NCBI GenBank assembly: GCA_902778925.1
Contig: CACYZN010000018.1
Span: 124,001 to 188,000 of the forward strand
Direction: 5' to 3'
Origin: an uncultured Bacteroidota bacterium
GTDB lineage: Bacteria; Bacteroidota; Bacteroidia; Bacteroidales; P3
DNA: 64,000 nt
The notes below the pieces were generated by a model. The model saw nothing but the letters and a program-made list of their open reading frames with translations. It had not been told where the DNA came from and made no database searches. Of the stretch, positions 34,920-43,528 are shown piece by piece. Every line of letters starts with the position of its first letter. Position 1 is the stretch's first letter. The position numbers and the translations under genes are program-made.

Positions 34920-34961
34920 TTGGTCGAAAAAAAACGGACGAAATCCAAAAACATACACTAT

Positions 34962-37361
34962 ATGAAGAAAATAGCAACTACATTGTTTGCGCTGGCAGCC
35001 CCGATTTTGGCGTTTGCCAGCGAGGCAGACCTTAAAATGCCACAAGGATTTGCCTCAAGTAGCGACGCTTCGATCCTCTACTGGGGCTTTGCCGTGGTGC
35101 TGCTCGGATTACTGTTCGGCTTTTGGCAGTTTAGCAAAGTGCGCAAGCTCAAGGCCCACAAATCGATGCTCGAGATAGGCAACGTCATCTTCAAAACCTG
35201 CTCGACCTACCTGAAACAGCAGGGCAAGTTCCTGTTGCTGCTGTTCGTATTCATAGGCGCCGCCATAGCCCTCTACTTCGGCGTGCTGAGCGACATGCCC
35301 GCCAAGGGCGTGCTGATGGTGCTGGGCTGGACGGTGGTCGGCATACTGGGCAGCTACGGCGTGGCCTGGTTCGGCGTCCGCATGAACACCTACGCCAACG
35401 CACGCATGGCCTTCGCCTCGCTGCGCCGCCGCCCGCTCGACCTGCTCAACATACCGCTGCGCGCCGGCATGAGCATCGGCATCGTGCTCATCTGCGTCGA
35501 GCTGGTTCTCATGCTCACCATACTCCTCTTTGTCGACCCCGACTTTGCAGGCTCGTGCTTCATAGGCTTCGCCATCGGCGAGAGCCTCGGCGCCTCGGCA
35601 CTGCGCATCGCCGGCGGCATCTTCACCAAGATTGCCGACATCGGAAGCGACCTGATGAAGGTGGTCTTCAAGATTGGTGAGGACGACCCCCGCAACCCGG
35701 GCGTCATAGCCGACTGCACCGGCGACAACGCCGGCGACAGCATCGGACCCACCGCCGACGGCTTCGAGACCTACGGCGTCACCGGCGTGGCCCTCGTGAG
35801 CTTCATCCTCCTCGCCGTGCCCGACCCCTCGATGCAGGTCAAGCTGCTCGTCTGGATATTCGTCATGCGCATCCTCGGCATCGTAGCCTCCGTGCTCGCC
35901 TACTATATAAATAACATGATAGCGCGCGCGCGTTACAGCAAGGCCGACGACATCAACTTCGAACAGCCCCTCACCTCGCTGGTGTGGATCACCTCCATCC
36001 TCAGCATCTGCGGCACCTTCCTCGCCAGCTGGCTCATCCTCGGCGGCCTCGGCAACAACTGGTGGCTCGCCCTGAGCATCATCATCAGCTGCGGCACCCT
36101 CGGCGCTGCCCTCATCCCCGAGTTCACCAAGCTCTTCACCTCGCCCACGTCGAAGCACGTGAAAGAGGTCGTCAAAGCCTCGGAGCAAGGCGGTGCCTCG
36201 CTCAACATCCTCAGCGGCCTGGTGGCCGGCAACTTCGGCGGCTTCTGGACCGGCGTGGTATTCTTCGTGCTCATGCTCATCGCCTACTTCGCATCGTCGT
36301 TCTTCGGCCTGGGCGACATCTTCGGCACCTACTACAGCATCTTCGCCTTCGGCCTCGTGGCCTTCGGCATGCTGGGCATGGGTCCCGTCACCATCGCCGT
36401 CGACAGCTACGGCCCCGTCACCGACAACGCACAGAGCGTCTACGAGCTCTCGCTCATCGAGGACGACATCGAGAAGACCTCAAAGGAAGTGGAGAGCGAG
36501 TTCGGCTTCAAGCCAGACTTCGAGAAGGCCAAATACTACCTCGAAGCCAACGACGGCGCAGGCAACACCTTCAAGGCCACGGCCAAGCCCGTGCTCATCG
36601 GCACCGCCGTGGTGGGCGCCACAACTATGATATTCTCGCTCATCCTGATGATACAGAAGACCCTCGGCATCGAGCCCGAGACCATTCTCAACCTCCTCAA
36701 CCCCTACAGCATCCTCGGCTTCATCCTCGGCGGATGCGTCATCTACTGGTTCACCGGCGCCTCGATGCAGGCCGTCACCACCGGCGCCAACCGCGCTGTC
36801 GAGTACATCAAACAGAACATCAAGCTCGACCCCAACGCCCCCAAGAAGGCCGACATCGCCAAGAGCCAGGAAGTGGTCAAGATATGCACCAACTACGCCC
36901 AGCGTGGCATGATCAACATATTCATCGCCATCTTCTGCTTCGCACTGGCCTTCGCCTGCCTCTCCAGCCCTGAAAGCATCGGCGGCCAGAACGCCGTGTG
37001 CCTCTTCATCAGCTACCTCATCTCCATCGCCGTCTTCGGCCTCTTCCAGGCCGTCTTCATGGCCAACGCCGGCGGCGCTTGGGACAACGCCAAGAAGGTG
37101 GTCGAGGTCGACATGCAGGCCAAGGGCACCCAGCTGCACGACGCCAGCGTCGTGGGCGACACCGTGGGCGACCCCTTCAAGGACACTTCGTCGGTGGCCC
37201 TCAACCCCATCATCAAGTTCACCACCCTCTTCGGTGTGCTCGCCATGGAGATCGCCATCAGCGTGGGCTTCCGCAGCATGGCACCCTGGTTCGGCATCGT
37301 GTTCCTGCTCATAGCACTCGTGTTTGTATACCGCTCCTTCTACAAGATGCGTATCAAATAA
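34962..37361 (+). CDS. hppA: Ion-pumping membrane pyrophosphatase
   Basis: A 799-residue integral membrane enzyme that hydrolyses PPi and pumps H+ or Na+. It has an N-terminal signal-like helix and about 16 membrane helices. The substrate region reads IADIGSDLMKVVFKIGEDDPRNPGVIADCTGDNAGDS when joined, with the conserved EDDPRNP and DNAGD; a second DTVGDPFKDTS is near the end. At the site that sets potassium dependence the sequence is GNTFKA with Lys538; family knowledge says Lys here goes with K+-independent enzymes. It can save the energy of PPi made in biosynthesis and complements the F1F0 ATPase at 2955. Confidence 0.96.
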   Translation: MKKIATTLFALAAPILAFASEADLKMPQGFASSSDASILYWGFAVVLLGLLFGFWQFSKVRKLKAHKSMLEIGNVIFKTCSTYLKQQGKFLLLLFVFIGAAIALYFGVLSDMPAKGVLMVLGWTVVGILGSYGVAWFGVRMNTYANARMAFASLRRRPLDLLNIPLRAGMSIGIVLICVELVLMLTILLFVDPDFAGSCFIGFAIGESLGASALRIAGGIFTKIADIGSDLMKVVFKIGEDDPRNPGVIADCTGDNAGDSIGPTADGFETYGVTGVALVSFILLAVPDPSMQVKLLVWIFVMRILGIVASVLAYYINNMIARARYSKADDINFEQPLTSLVWITSILSICGTFLASWLILGGLGNNWWLALSIIISCGTLGAALIPEFTKLFTSPTSKHVKEVVKASEQGGASLNILSGLVAGNFGGFWTGVVFFVLMLIAYFASSFFGLGDIFGTYYSIFAFGLVAFGMLGMGPVTIAVDSYGPVTDNAQSVYELSLIEDDIEKTSKEVESEFGFKPDFEKAKYYLEANDGAGNTFKATAKPVLIGTAVVGATTMIFSLILMIQKTLGIEPETILNLLNPYSILGFILGGCVIYWFTGASMQAVTTGANRAVEYIKQNIKLDPNAPKKADIAKSQEVVKICTNYAQRGMINIFIAIFCFALAFACLSSPESIGGQNAVCLFISYLISIAVFGLFQAVFMANAGGAWDNAKKVVEVDMQAKGTQLHDASVVGDTVGDPFKDTSSVALNPIIKFTTLFGVLAMEIAISVGFRSMAPWFGIVFLLIALVFVYRSFYKMRIK

Positions 37362-37383
37362 ACCAACAGGAAATAGCAAACTT

Positions 37384-37420
37384 CGACGGTCCGGCACAAT
37401 AAAATGTCCGGACCGTCGTT
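37384..37420 (+). terminator. Terminator after hppA
   Basis: CGACGGTCCGG (37384-37394) pairs with CCGGACCGTCG (37408-37418) around a 13-nt loop, followed by TT only. The T-run is poor, but the position right after hppA fits a terminator or 3' stabilising hairpin. Confidence 0.65.
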
Positions 37421-37443
37421 ACAATAGCACCAAATGACCCACT

Positions 37444-38427
37444 ATGGAAACACTGAAACAATGCATGCAGGAAGTGGAGCGCATCTTCGCCGAAGAGCAA
37501 TTCCTGGCCGAACCCCACGAACTGTATGAGCCTATAGACTACACCCTCCGCCTGGGCGGCAAGCGCATACGCCCCTCCATGCTCATAGCGGCCAACGCAC
37601 TCTTCGGCGGCGACACAGCCACCGTGCGCGGCGCCGCCCTAGGCATCGAGACGTTCCACAACTTCACACTTCTGCACGACGACCTCATGGACCGCTCGCC
37701 ACTGCGCCGCGGCCAACCCACGGTGTACACCAAATGGGACGAGAACACCGCCATACTGAGCGGCGACACCATGTACGCCCTCGCGTGGCGCTACTTCCTG
37801 CGCCAGCCGTCGCCACGCCTGCACGAGATACTGCAATGCTTCAACGAGACCGCCATCGAGGTGTGCGAAGGGCAGCAGTGGGACATGAACTTCGAACACA
37901 TGACACTCGACGAGGTGAGCCTCGACCAATACACCGCCATGATACGCCAAAAGACAGCCGTGCTGCTGGCCGGCGCACTCAAGATCGGTGCCCTCTACGC
38001 CGGCGCCCCGCAGGCCGAGATAGACAAACTCTACCAGTTCGGCATCCACCTGGGCATCGCTTTCCAGCTGCAGGACGACCTGCTCGACGGCTATGGCGAC
38101 ACCGCCGTCTTCGGCAAAAAGACAGGCCAGGACATACGCGACAACAAAAAGAGCTACCTGCCGCTACTGGCCCTCGGCAAGGCCGACCCCACGCAGGCCG
38201 ACACCCTGCGCACACTGTTTGCCGCCAAGGACAACATGGACGAGGAAGAAAAAGTGCGCCGTGTGATGGACATCTACGAGCAGCTGAAGCTCAAAGACGA
38301 TGTGGAGCACAGCATCGACACCGAATTCCATGCCGCGCAGATCCATCTCGATAGCATTGCCGCAGCCGACACCCGCAAACAGCCACTCCGCGACCTTATG
38401 GAGACCCTCGCCGGAAGAAAAAAATGA
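37444..38427 (+). CDS. Polyprenyl (geranylgeranyl/farnesyl) diphosphate synthase
   Basis: A 327-residue all-helical trans-prenyltransferase that condenses isopentenyl diphosphate with allylic diphosphates. The first Asp-rich motif is DDLMD (79-83) in FTLLHDDLMDRSPLRRG, the second DDLLD (211-215) in FQLQDDLLDGYGD, and GGKRIRP is at 38-44. Product length cannot be read with certainty. PPi released here could feed the adjacent pyrophosphatase; this link is only inference. It ends 6 bp before the exbB promoter. Confidence 0.92.
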   Translation: METLKQCMQEVERIFAEEQFLAEPHELYEPIDYTLRLGGKRIRPSMLIAANALFGGDTATVRGAALGIETFHNFTLLHDDLMDRSPLRRGQPTVYTKWDENTAILSGDTMYALAWRYFLRQPSPRLHEILQCFNETAIEVCEGQQWDMNFEHMTLDEVSLDQYTAMIRQKTAVLLAGALKIGALYAGAPQAEIDKLYQFGIHLGIAFQLQDDLLDGYGDTAVFGKKTGQDIRDNKKSYLPLLALGKADPTQADTLRTLFAAKDNMDEEEKVRRVMDIYEQLKLKDDVEHSIDTEFHAAQIHLDSIAAADTRKQPLRDLMETLAGRKK

Positions 38428-38432
38428 TATTT

Positions 38433-38464
38433 TTTGGCCAGGTAAAGAAAAAAGTGTATATTTG
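38433..38464 (+). promoter_or_regulatory. Promoter of the exbB-exbD operon
   Basis: TTTG at 38433-38436 and TATATTTG at 38457-38464, spacer 20 bp, only 6 bp after the stop of the prenyl synthase gene and 63 bp before exbB. Confidence 0.78.
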
Positions 38465-38527
38465 CACAACAAAACAATATAGTGGAAATACAAACAATAA
38501 ATTAATAATCAACACACTAACAACATC

Positions 38528-39352
38528 ATGAAAAAAGTAATCGCCTTGATGTCAATAGTAGGACTGTTGACATTTGCCAACTTCAACCACGTGATGGCAC
38601 AAGATGCCGCCGCCGCTGAAGCCACTGAACAAGTAGCCGCCACCGACGAAAACGCCGTTGTGGAGAGTGTCGAAGCAGAAGAGGCTCCCGCCGAGGAGAC
38701 CGCCACTGCCGACGACGACACCAAGTCGTTCCACCAGGTTCTCAAAGAGAAATACATACAAGGTGGTGCAGGCTGGATGACCCCCGTGCTCCTCTGCCTC
38801 ATCTTCGGTATGGCTCTCATCATCGAGCGTATCCTCTACCTGAACATGGCTACCACCAACGTGCAGAAACTCCTCGAGGGCATCGAAGAGAACGCCAAGA
38901 AGGGTGACTGGAAAGGCGCCCGCGAACTCTGCGCCAACACCCGCGGCCCCGTGGCCAGCATCTTCGTGCAGGGTCTCGACCGCATCGACCAAGGTCTCGA
39001 CAACGTCGAGAAAGCCGTCACCAGCTACGGTGGCGTCCAGATGGCCCGCCTCGAGAACAACATGACCTGGATTGGCCTGTTCATCGCCCTCGCCCCTTCG
39101 TTCGGTTTCCTCGGCACTGTGGTCGGTATGGTCCAGGCCTTCGACGACATCGAGACTGCCGGTGATATCAGCCCGACCGTTGTCGCTGGTGGTATGAAAG
39201 TCGCTCTGTTGACGACCATCTTCGGTCTCATCACCGCTATCATTCTCCAGATTTTCTACAACTACATCCTCACCAAGATTGAGAGCCTCGTCGACCAGAT
39301 GGAAGACGGCAGCATCAGCTTCATGGACATCCTCGTGAAGTACCACAAATAA
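38528..39352 (+). CDS. exbB: MotA/TolQ/ExbB proton channel protein
   Basis: A 274-residue inner-membrane protein that, with ExbD, uses the proton gradient to energise TonB- or Tol-type systems. It has a signal-like N-terminus (to about HVMAQ), an Ala/Glu-rich spacer (25-65), a helix at 'GWMTPVLLCLIFGMALIIERILYL', a cytoplasmic loop, and two more helices with the core 'LENNMTWIGLFIALAPSFGFLGTVVGMVQAF'. The pore-type Thr and Ala/Gly positions of TolQ/ExbB are present. The signal-like extension is usual in Bacteroidetes. Three small genes follow in the operon. Confidence 0.93.
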   Translation: MKKVIALMSIVGLLTFANFNHVMAQDAAAAEATEQVAATDENAVVESVEAEEAPAEETATADDDTKSFHQVLKEKYIQGGAGWMTPVLLCLIFGMALIIERILYLNMATTNVQKLLEGIEENAKKGDWKGARELCANTRGPVASIFVQGLDRIDQGLDNVEKAVTSYGGVQMARLENNMTWIGLFIALAPSFGFLGTVVGMVQAFDDIETAGDISPTVVAGGMKVALLTTIFGLITAIILQIFYNYILTKIESLVDQMEDGSISFMDILVKYHK

Positions 39353-39408
39353 TGGTTGCCTCTTTTGAACGGTGAAACTAAATCAATAACCTAAAAAAGA
39401 CAACCTTT

Positions 39409-39879
39409 ATGAAAGAAAAAACCGATAAACTCGTCACTTGGGTTGGCCTTGGCATAGCACTGCTCTGCACCGTGCTGAGCATCGTGTTCGCCATGAACAA
39501 CGGTGACGTCAAAGACCTTGCGGCCGTAAAGGCAAACGGCCTGTTCGACGCGACATTCTATATCCTGCTTTGCCTTATCATTGTCTCGATTATAGCCATT
39601 GTCGCATTCCTTTGCGTCAAACTCGCAGCCCGCTTCAAAGAAGATCAGGGCTATTGGAAGAAGTTCCTCGGCTTGGTGGCCGCCGTCGTGGTGGTCTGCC
39701 TCCTGGCCTTCCTCCTTTCGTCGGGCAACGACGTAAGCCAGGCACTGATGGAGAAACACGAAGTCTCCGAAGGCACATCGAAACTTATAGGCGCAGCCTG
39801 CATAGTGGTCTACATCCTTGTGATTGCCGCTGCCGTCGCTATCGTCTATACCGAGATTGCCAAATCCCTTAAAAAGTAA
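39409..39879 (+). CDS. Small membrane protein between exbB and exbD
   Basis: A 156-residue protein with four hydrophobic segments at about 9-28, 46-70, 83-102 and 125-149. I do not recognise the family. Its place between exbB and the two exbD genes, with 56- and 6-bp gaps, implies a role with the channel complex, for example as an accessory subunit. It has no conserved acidic residue inside a helix that would suggest a proton path. Confidence 0.75.
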   Translation: MKEKTDKLVTWVGLGIALLCTVLSIVFAMNNGDVKDLAAVKANGLFDATFYILLCLIIVSIIAIVAFLCVKLAARFKEDQGYWKKFLGLVAAVVVVCLLAFLLSSGNDVSQALMEKHEVSEGTSKLIGAACIVVYILVIAAAVAIVYTEIAKSLKK

Positions 39880-39885
39880 AGAACT

Positions 39886-40455
39886 ATGGCAAGAAAGACT
39901 CCCGGACTCAACACAGGTGCAATGTCCGATATCTCGTTCCTGTTGCTGGCCTTCTTCCTGATGGTCTCCAACATCAACACCGATATGGGTATTGCACGTA
40001 AACTTCCCCCTCCCCTGCCGGAGGACGCGGAAGCACCCGATGTTCGTGAGCGCAATATCTTTGTCGTGCTGGTCAATAAAGACGACCGGTTGCTGTACAA
40101 CAACGAGTACGGCCGGATTGAGGACCTGAAGGACCGTGCCAAGGAGTTCCTTGGAAACCCCAACAACCTCCCCAACCTGCCCGAGAAAGTGGCCACCGAT
40201 ATACCTCTGCTGGGTACAGTAGATGTATCAAAGGGCGTCATCTCGCTGCGCAACGACCGTGGTACCTCGTACGACATGTACCTGCAGGTGCAGAACGAAT
40301 TGACAGCTGCTATCAAAGAAATGCGCGACGACTTATCTACCGCACGTTTCGGCAAGAAGTTTGCCGACCTTACCGAACAACAACGCGAAGCTGTCGAGCA
40401 AGCCATTCCCGTGGCTATCTCGGAAGCCGAACCCACAAAGATAGGAGGTAAATAA
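39886..40455 (+). CDS. exbD: Biopolymer transport protein ExbD (first copy)
   Basis: A 189-residue ExbD/TolR protein: short cytoplasmic head, one helix with the essential acid in MSDISFLLLAFFLMVSNI (about 13-30, Asp in SDIS), then a periplasmic domain. It is longer than the second copy and contains 'NIFVVLVNKDDRLLYNNEYGRIEDLKDRAKEF'. It overlaps the next exbD by one base. Confidence 0.93.
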   Translation: MARKTPGLNTGAMSDISFLLLAFFLMVSNINTDMGIARKLPPPLPEDAEAPDVRERNIFVVLVNKDDRLLYNNEYGRIEDLKDRAKEFLGNPNNLPNLPEKVATDIPLLGTVDVSKGVISLRNDRGTSYDMYLQVQNELTAAIKEMRDDLSTARFGKKFADLTEQQREAVEQAIPVAISEAEPTKIGGK

Positions 40456-40925
40456 TGGCACGTTTTACTGGAAAGAAAGCTAAATCGACGCCCGAATTGA
40501 ACATGGGCTCCATGAGTGACATTATCTTCATGCTCCTGTTCTTCTTCATGGTTATCACCACCATGCGTGAGAGCTCGCTCTATGTGAAGATTATCCCACC
40601 GCAGGGTAGCGAGGTAACCAAACTCGAGAAGAAAAGCCTTGTGAGTTACATCAACGTTGGTGTACCCCTGCCCGACCAGCAGAAGAAGTACGGTACCGAA
40701 CCCCGTATCCAGCTCAACGACCAGATTGCCGAAGTGTCGGACATCATACAGTTCTGCGAGCTCGAGCGCTCGGCCCGCCCCGAAGCTGACCGTCCCTTCA
40801 TCACCACTGCCATCAAAGCCGACAAGCAGGTGCGCATGGGTATGGTTTCGGACATCAAGCAGGAGTTGCGTCAAGCTGGCGCACTGAAAATCTTCTACAA
40901 CGCCAGCAAAGGCGGCAAGAAGTAA
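40455..40925 (+). CDS. exbD: Biopolymer transport protein ExbD (second copy)
   Basis: A 156-residue ExbD/TolR protein with head PELNMGSMSDIIFMLLFFFMVI (about 14-35) carrying the conserved membrane Asp, and a periplasmic domain ending 'VRMGMVSDIKQELRQAGALKIFYNASK'. Its start overlaps the first exbD stop (TAATGG). Two different ExbDs beside one ExbB are frequent in Bacteroidetes and may form a hetero-oligomer. An intrinsic terminator follows. Confidence 0.93.
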   Translation: MARFTGKKAKSTPELNMGSMSDIIFMLLFFFMVITTMRESSLYVKIIPPQGSEVTKLEKKSLVSYINVGVPLPDQQKKYGTEPRIQLNDQIAEVSDIIQFCELERSARPEADRPFITTAIKADKQVRMGMVSDIKQELRQAGALKIFYNASKGGKK

Positions 40926-40946
40926 CTATCTACCAACCTGAATACA

Positions 40947-40985
40947 GAGGGTATCATCTTGAGATGGTACCCTCTTTCTTTTTTC
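40947..40985 (+). terminator. Intrinsic terminator after the exb operon
   Basis: GAGGGTATCATCT (40947-40959) pairs with AGATGGTACCCTC (40962-40974), one mismatch, followed by TTTCTTTTTTC. A standard Rho-independent signal 22 bp after the second exbD. Confidence 0.9.
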
Positions 40986-41090
40986 GATTATGCAGTCCCC
41001 TTTCTGGACTTCTTCTCCGTCTCAGTTATGACAACATGCAATGTTGAAGTGGCGTGGTGGTGATTATGAACAGGTGTTGATAAATTGTTC

Positions 41091-41121
41091 TTGCCCAGTC
41101 GTGGAAATGTGTGTAATTTTG
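41091..41121 (+). promoter_or_regulatory. Promoter of riboswitch-nrdDG transcript
   Basis: CTTG ending at 41093 and TAATTTTG at 41114-41121 with a 20-bp spacer. The -33 box is weaker than in other promoters of this window. Transcription would begin just before the riboswitch. Confidence 0.6.
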
Positions 41122-41128
41122 CATCGTC

Positions 41129-41300
41129 AAAAAGGTTGATGGTCTGCCGTGTGCGGACAATAGGGAATCGCGTGCAAATCGCGAGCTGTCGCGCAACTGT
41201 AAGTTCCCGCCAAGAGTGGTGCCTTATGCCATTGGAAGCATGATTTCCGAGAAGGCGCGCCACAGAAGGGAGAAGCCAGGAGACCTGCCATCGACCGGGG
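41129..41300 (+). ncRNA. Cobalamin (adenosylcobalamin) riboswitch
   Basis: The conserved core is clear: TAGGGAATCGCGTGCAAATC, then GCGAGCTGTCGCGCAACTGTA at 41161 onwards, and the B12 box AGCCAGGAGACCTGCC at 41274-41289. The order and spacing fit the cobalamin aptamer. Downstream, AAAAGCCAC (41319-41327) can pair with GTGGCTTTT (41368-41376) to form a large hairpin without a T-run, a candidate expression platform. The controlled genes are nrdD and nrdG, starting at 41432. Binding of adenosylcobalamin should lower their expression. Confidence 0.92.
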
Positions 41301-41431
41301 ACAATGCTTTTCGCGTCAAAAAGCCACTGTCAATCATACCATATTGGTGCCTTGGTGCACATGAATGGTGGCTTTTGGATGACGAAAGCCCAGAGTGAAA
41401 ATGTATGTGTAAACAATAAAGATATAGCGCA

Positions 41432-43528
41432 ATGGATACCAACTCTTTCTCCATCACCAAACGCGACGGAACACAGGAACGGTTCTCGCTCGACAAGATT
41501 ATGAATGCCATCATCAAGGCTTTCAACGCCCAAGGTGAACCTATCGACCTGGGACGACTGTCGAAGATATTGGCACGCCTAGACATCCACAACGGTATTA
41601 CCGTCGAAGAGATACAGAACCAGGTGGAGGAGGCCTTGATGCAGGAGGGCTATTACCGCATTGCCAAGAGTTTTATCCTCTACCGCCAGCAGCATACAGA
41701 GGACCGCGAGACAATGGAGAAGTTGCGCTTCCTGGCCGACTATGTCGATGCGGCCAACGCCGCCACAGGCAGCAAGTACGACGCAAACGCCAACGTGGAG
41801 AACAAGAACATTGCGACCCTGATTGGCGAATTGCCGAAGAGCGGTTTCATCCGCCTCAACCGCCGTCTGCTGACTGACCGCATCAAGCAGATGTATGGCA
41901 AAGAACTGGCCGACCGCTACCTCGACTTGCTGACACACCACTTCATATATAAGAACGACGAGACATCGCTCGCCAACTACTGTGCCTCGATAACCATGTA
42001 TCCGTGGCTGCTGGGCGGAACGGCGTCGATAGGCGGTAACTCGACGGCACCGACCAACCTCAAGTCGTTCTGCGGTGGTTTCATAAACATGGTCTTTATG
42101 GTGTCGTCGATGCTTAGCGGCGCTTGCGCCACGCCAGAGTTCCTGATGTACCTCAACTACTTCATCGCACTCGACTATGGCAAAGACTACTGGAAAGAGC
42201 CCGACCGCGTGGTAGACCTCAGTATCAAACAACGCACCATCGACAAGGTGATTACCGACTGCTTCGAGCAGATAGTATACAGCCTCAACCAGCCAACGGG
42301 CGCCCGCAACTACCAGTCGGTGTTCTGGAACATTGCCTATTACGATGAGCCCTACTTCCGCTCGCTCTTCGGAGAGTTCCGCTTCCCCGACGGATCGGAG
42401 CCCGACTGGAACGGTCTGAAATGGCTGCAGAAACGCTTCATGAAGTGGTTCAACCAGGAACGCACCAAAGCGGTGCTCACTTTCCCCGTCGAGACCATGG
42501 CCCTGCTCTACGACAAGGATGGCCGATTTGTAGACCAGGAAATGGCCGACTTCACCGCCGAGATGTATGCCGAAGGACACTCCTTCTTCACCTATATCAG
42601 CGACAACGCTGACTCGCTCAGCAGTTGCTGCCGCCTGCGCAACGAGATTACCGACAACGGCTTCTCCTACACCCTTGGAGCCGGAGGCGTGTCGACAGGC
42701 TCGAAAAGCGTGCTCACCATCAACCTCAACCGCTGCATACAGTACGCCGTCAACAACGGCAAGGACTACCGAGAGTTCCTCACCGACATCATCGACCTCT
42801 GCCACAAGGTGCAGTTGGCCTACAATGAGAACCTCAAAGACCTGCAGGCTCATGGTATGCTACCCTTGTTCGACGCCGGCTACATCAACATTGCCCGCCA
42901 ATACCTCACTATCGGCGTCAACGGACTGGTCGAGGCCGCCGAGTTCATGGGTATACCCATCAACGACAACCCGCAGTACCGCGAGTTCGTACAGACGGTG
43001 CTCGGTCTGGTCGAAAAGAAGAACAAAGAGTACCGCACCAAAGATGTTATGTTCAACTGCGAGATGATACCCGCCGAGAACGTAGGTGTGAAACACGCCA
43101 AATGGGACCGCGAAGACGGCTATTTTGTGCCTCGCGACTGCTACAACTCCTACTTCTACATCGTCGAGGACACCTCACTCTCGGTACTCGACAAGTTCCG
43201 CTTGCATGGAGCACCCTACATCGAACACCTCACCGGTGGCTCGGCCCTGCACTGCAACCTTGAAGAGCACCTCAGCCAGCAGCAGTACATGCAGTTGCTA
43301 GAGGTAGCTGCCCACGAAGGCTGCAACTACTTCACCTTCAACATACCCAATACTATCTGCAACGACTGCGGCCACATCGACAAGCGCTACCTGAAGGAGT
43401 GTCCCAACTGCCACTCGCAAAACATCGATTACCTGACCCGCGTAATCGGCTACCTGCGCCGCGTGTCCAACTTCAGCAAGCCGCGCCAACAAGAAGCCGC
43501 CCGCCGATACTATGCTCAAGTACATTGA
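41432..43528 (+). CDS. nrdD: Anaerobic (class III) ribonucleoside-triphosphate reductase
   Basis: A 698-residue glycyl-radical enzyme that reduces NTPs to dNTPs without oxygen. An ATP-cone starts at residue 5 (SITKRDGTQERFSLDKI). The catalytic barrel carries 'LSSCCRLRNE' region cysteines. The C-terminal zinc site is Cys643, Cys646, Cys657 and Cys660, and the radical Gly673 lies in RVIGYLRR. The enzyme itself does not need B12, yet a cobalamin riboswitch precedes it. It overlaps nrdG by 17 bp. Confidence 0.97.
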   Translation: MDTNSFSITKRDGTQERFSLDKIMNAIIKAFNAQGEPIDLGRLSKILARLDIHNGITVEEIQNQVEEALMQEGYYRIAKSFILYRQQHTEDRETMEKLRFLADYVDAANAATGSKYDANANVENKNIATLIGELPKSGFIRLNRRLLTDRIKQMYGKELADRYLDLLTHHFIYKNDETSLANYCASITMYPWLLGGTASIGGNSTAPTNLKSFCGGFINMVFMVSSMLSGACATPEFLMYLNYFIALDYGKDYWKEPDRVVDLSIKQRTIDKVITDCFEQIVYSLNQPTGARNYQSVFWNIAYYDEPYFRSLFGEFRFPDGSEPDWNGLKWLQKRFMKWFNQERTKAVLTFPVETMALLYDKDGRFVDQEMADFTAEMYAEGHSFFTYISDNADSLSSCCRLRNEITDNGFSYTLGAGGVSTGSKSVLTINLNRCIQYAVNNGKDYREFLTDIIDLCHKVQLAYNENLKDLQAHGMLPLFDAGYINIARQYLTIGVNGLVEAAEFMGIPINDNPQYREFVQTVLGLVEKKNKEYRTKDVMFNCEMIPAENVGVKHAKWDREDGYFVPRDCYNSYFYIVEDTSLSVLDKFRLHGAPYIEHLTGGSALHCNLEEHLSQQQYMQLLEVAAHEGCNYFTFNIPNTICNDCGHIDKRYLKECPNCHSQNIDYLTRVIGYLRRVSNFSKPRQQEAARRYYAQVH

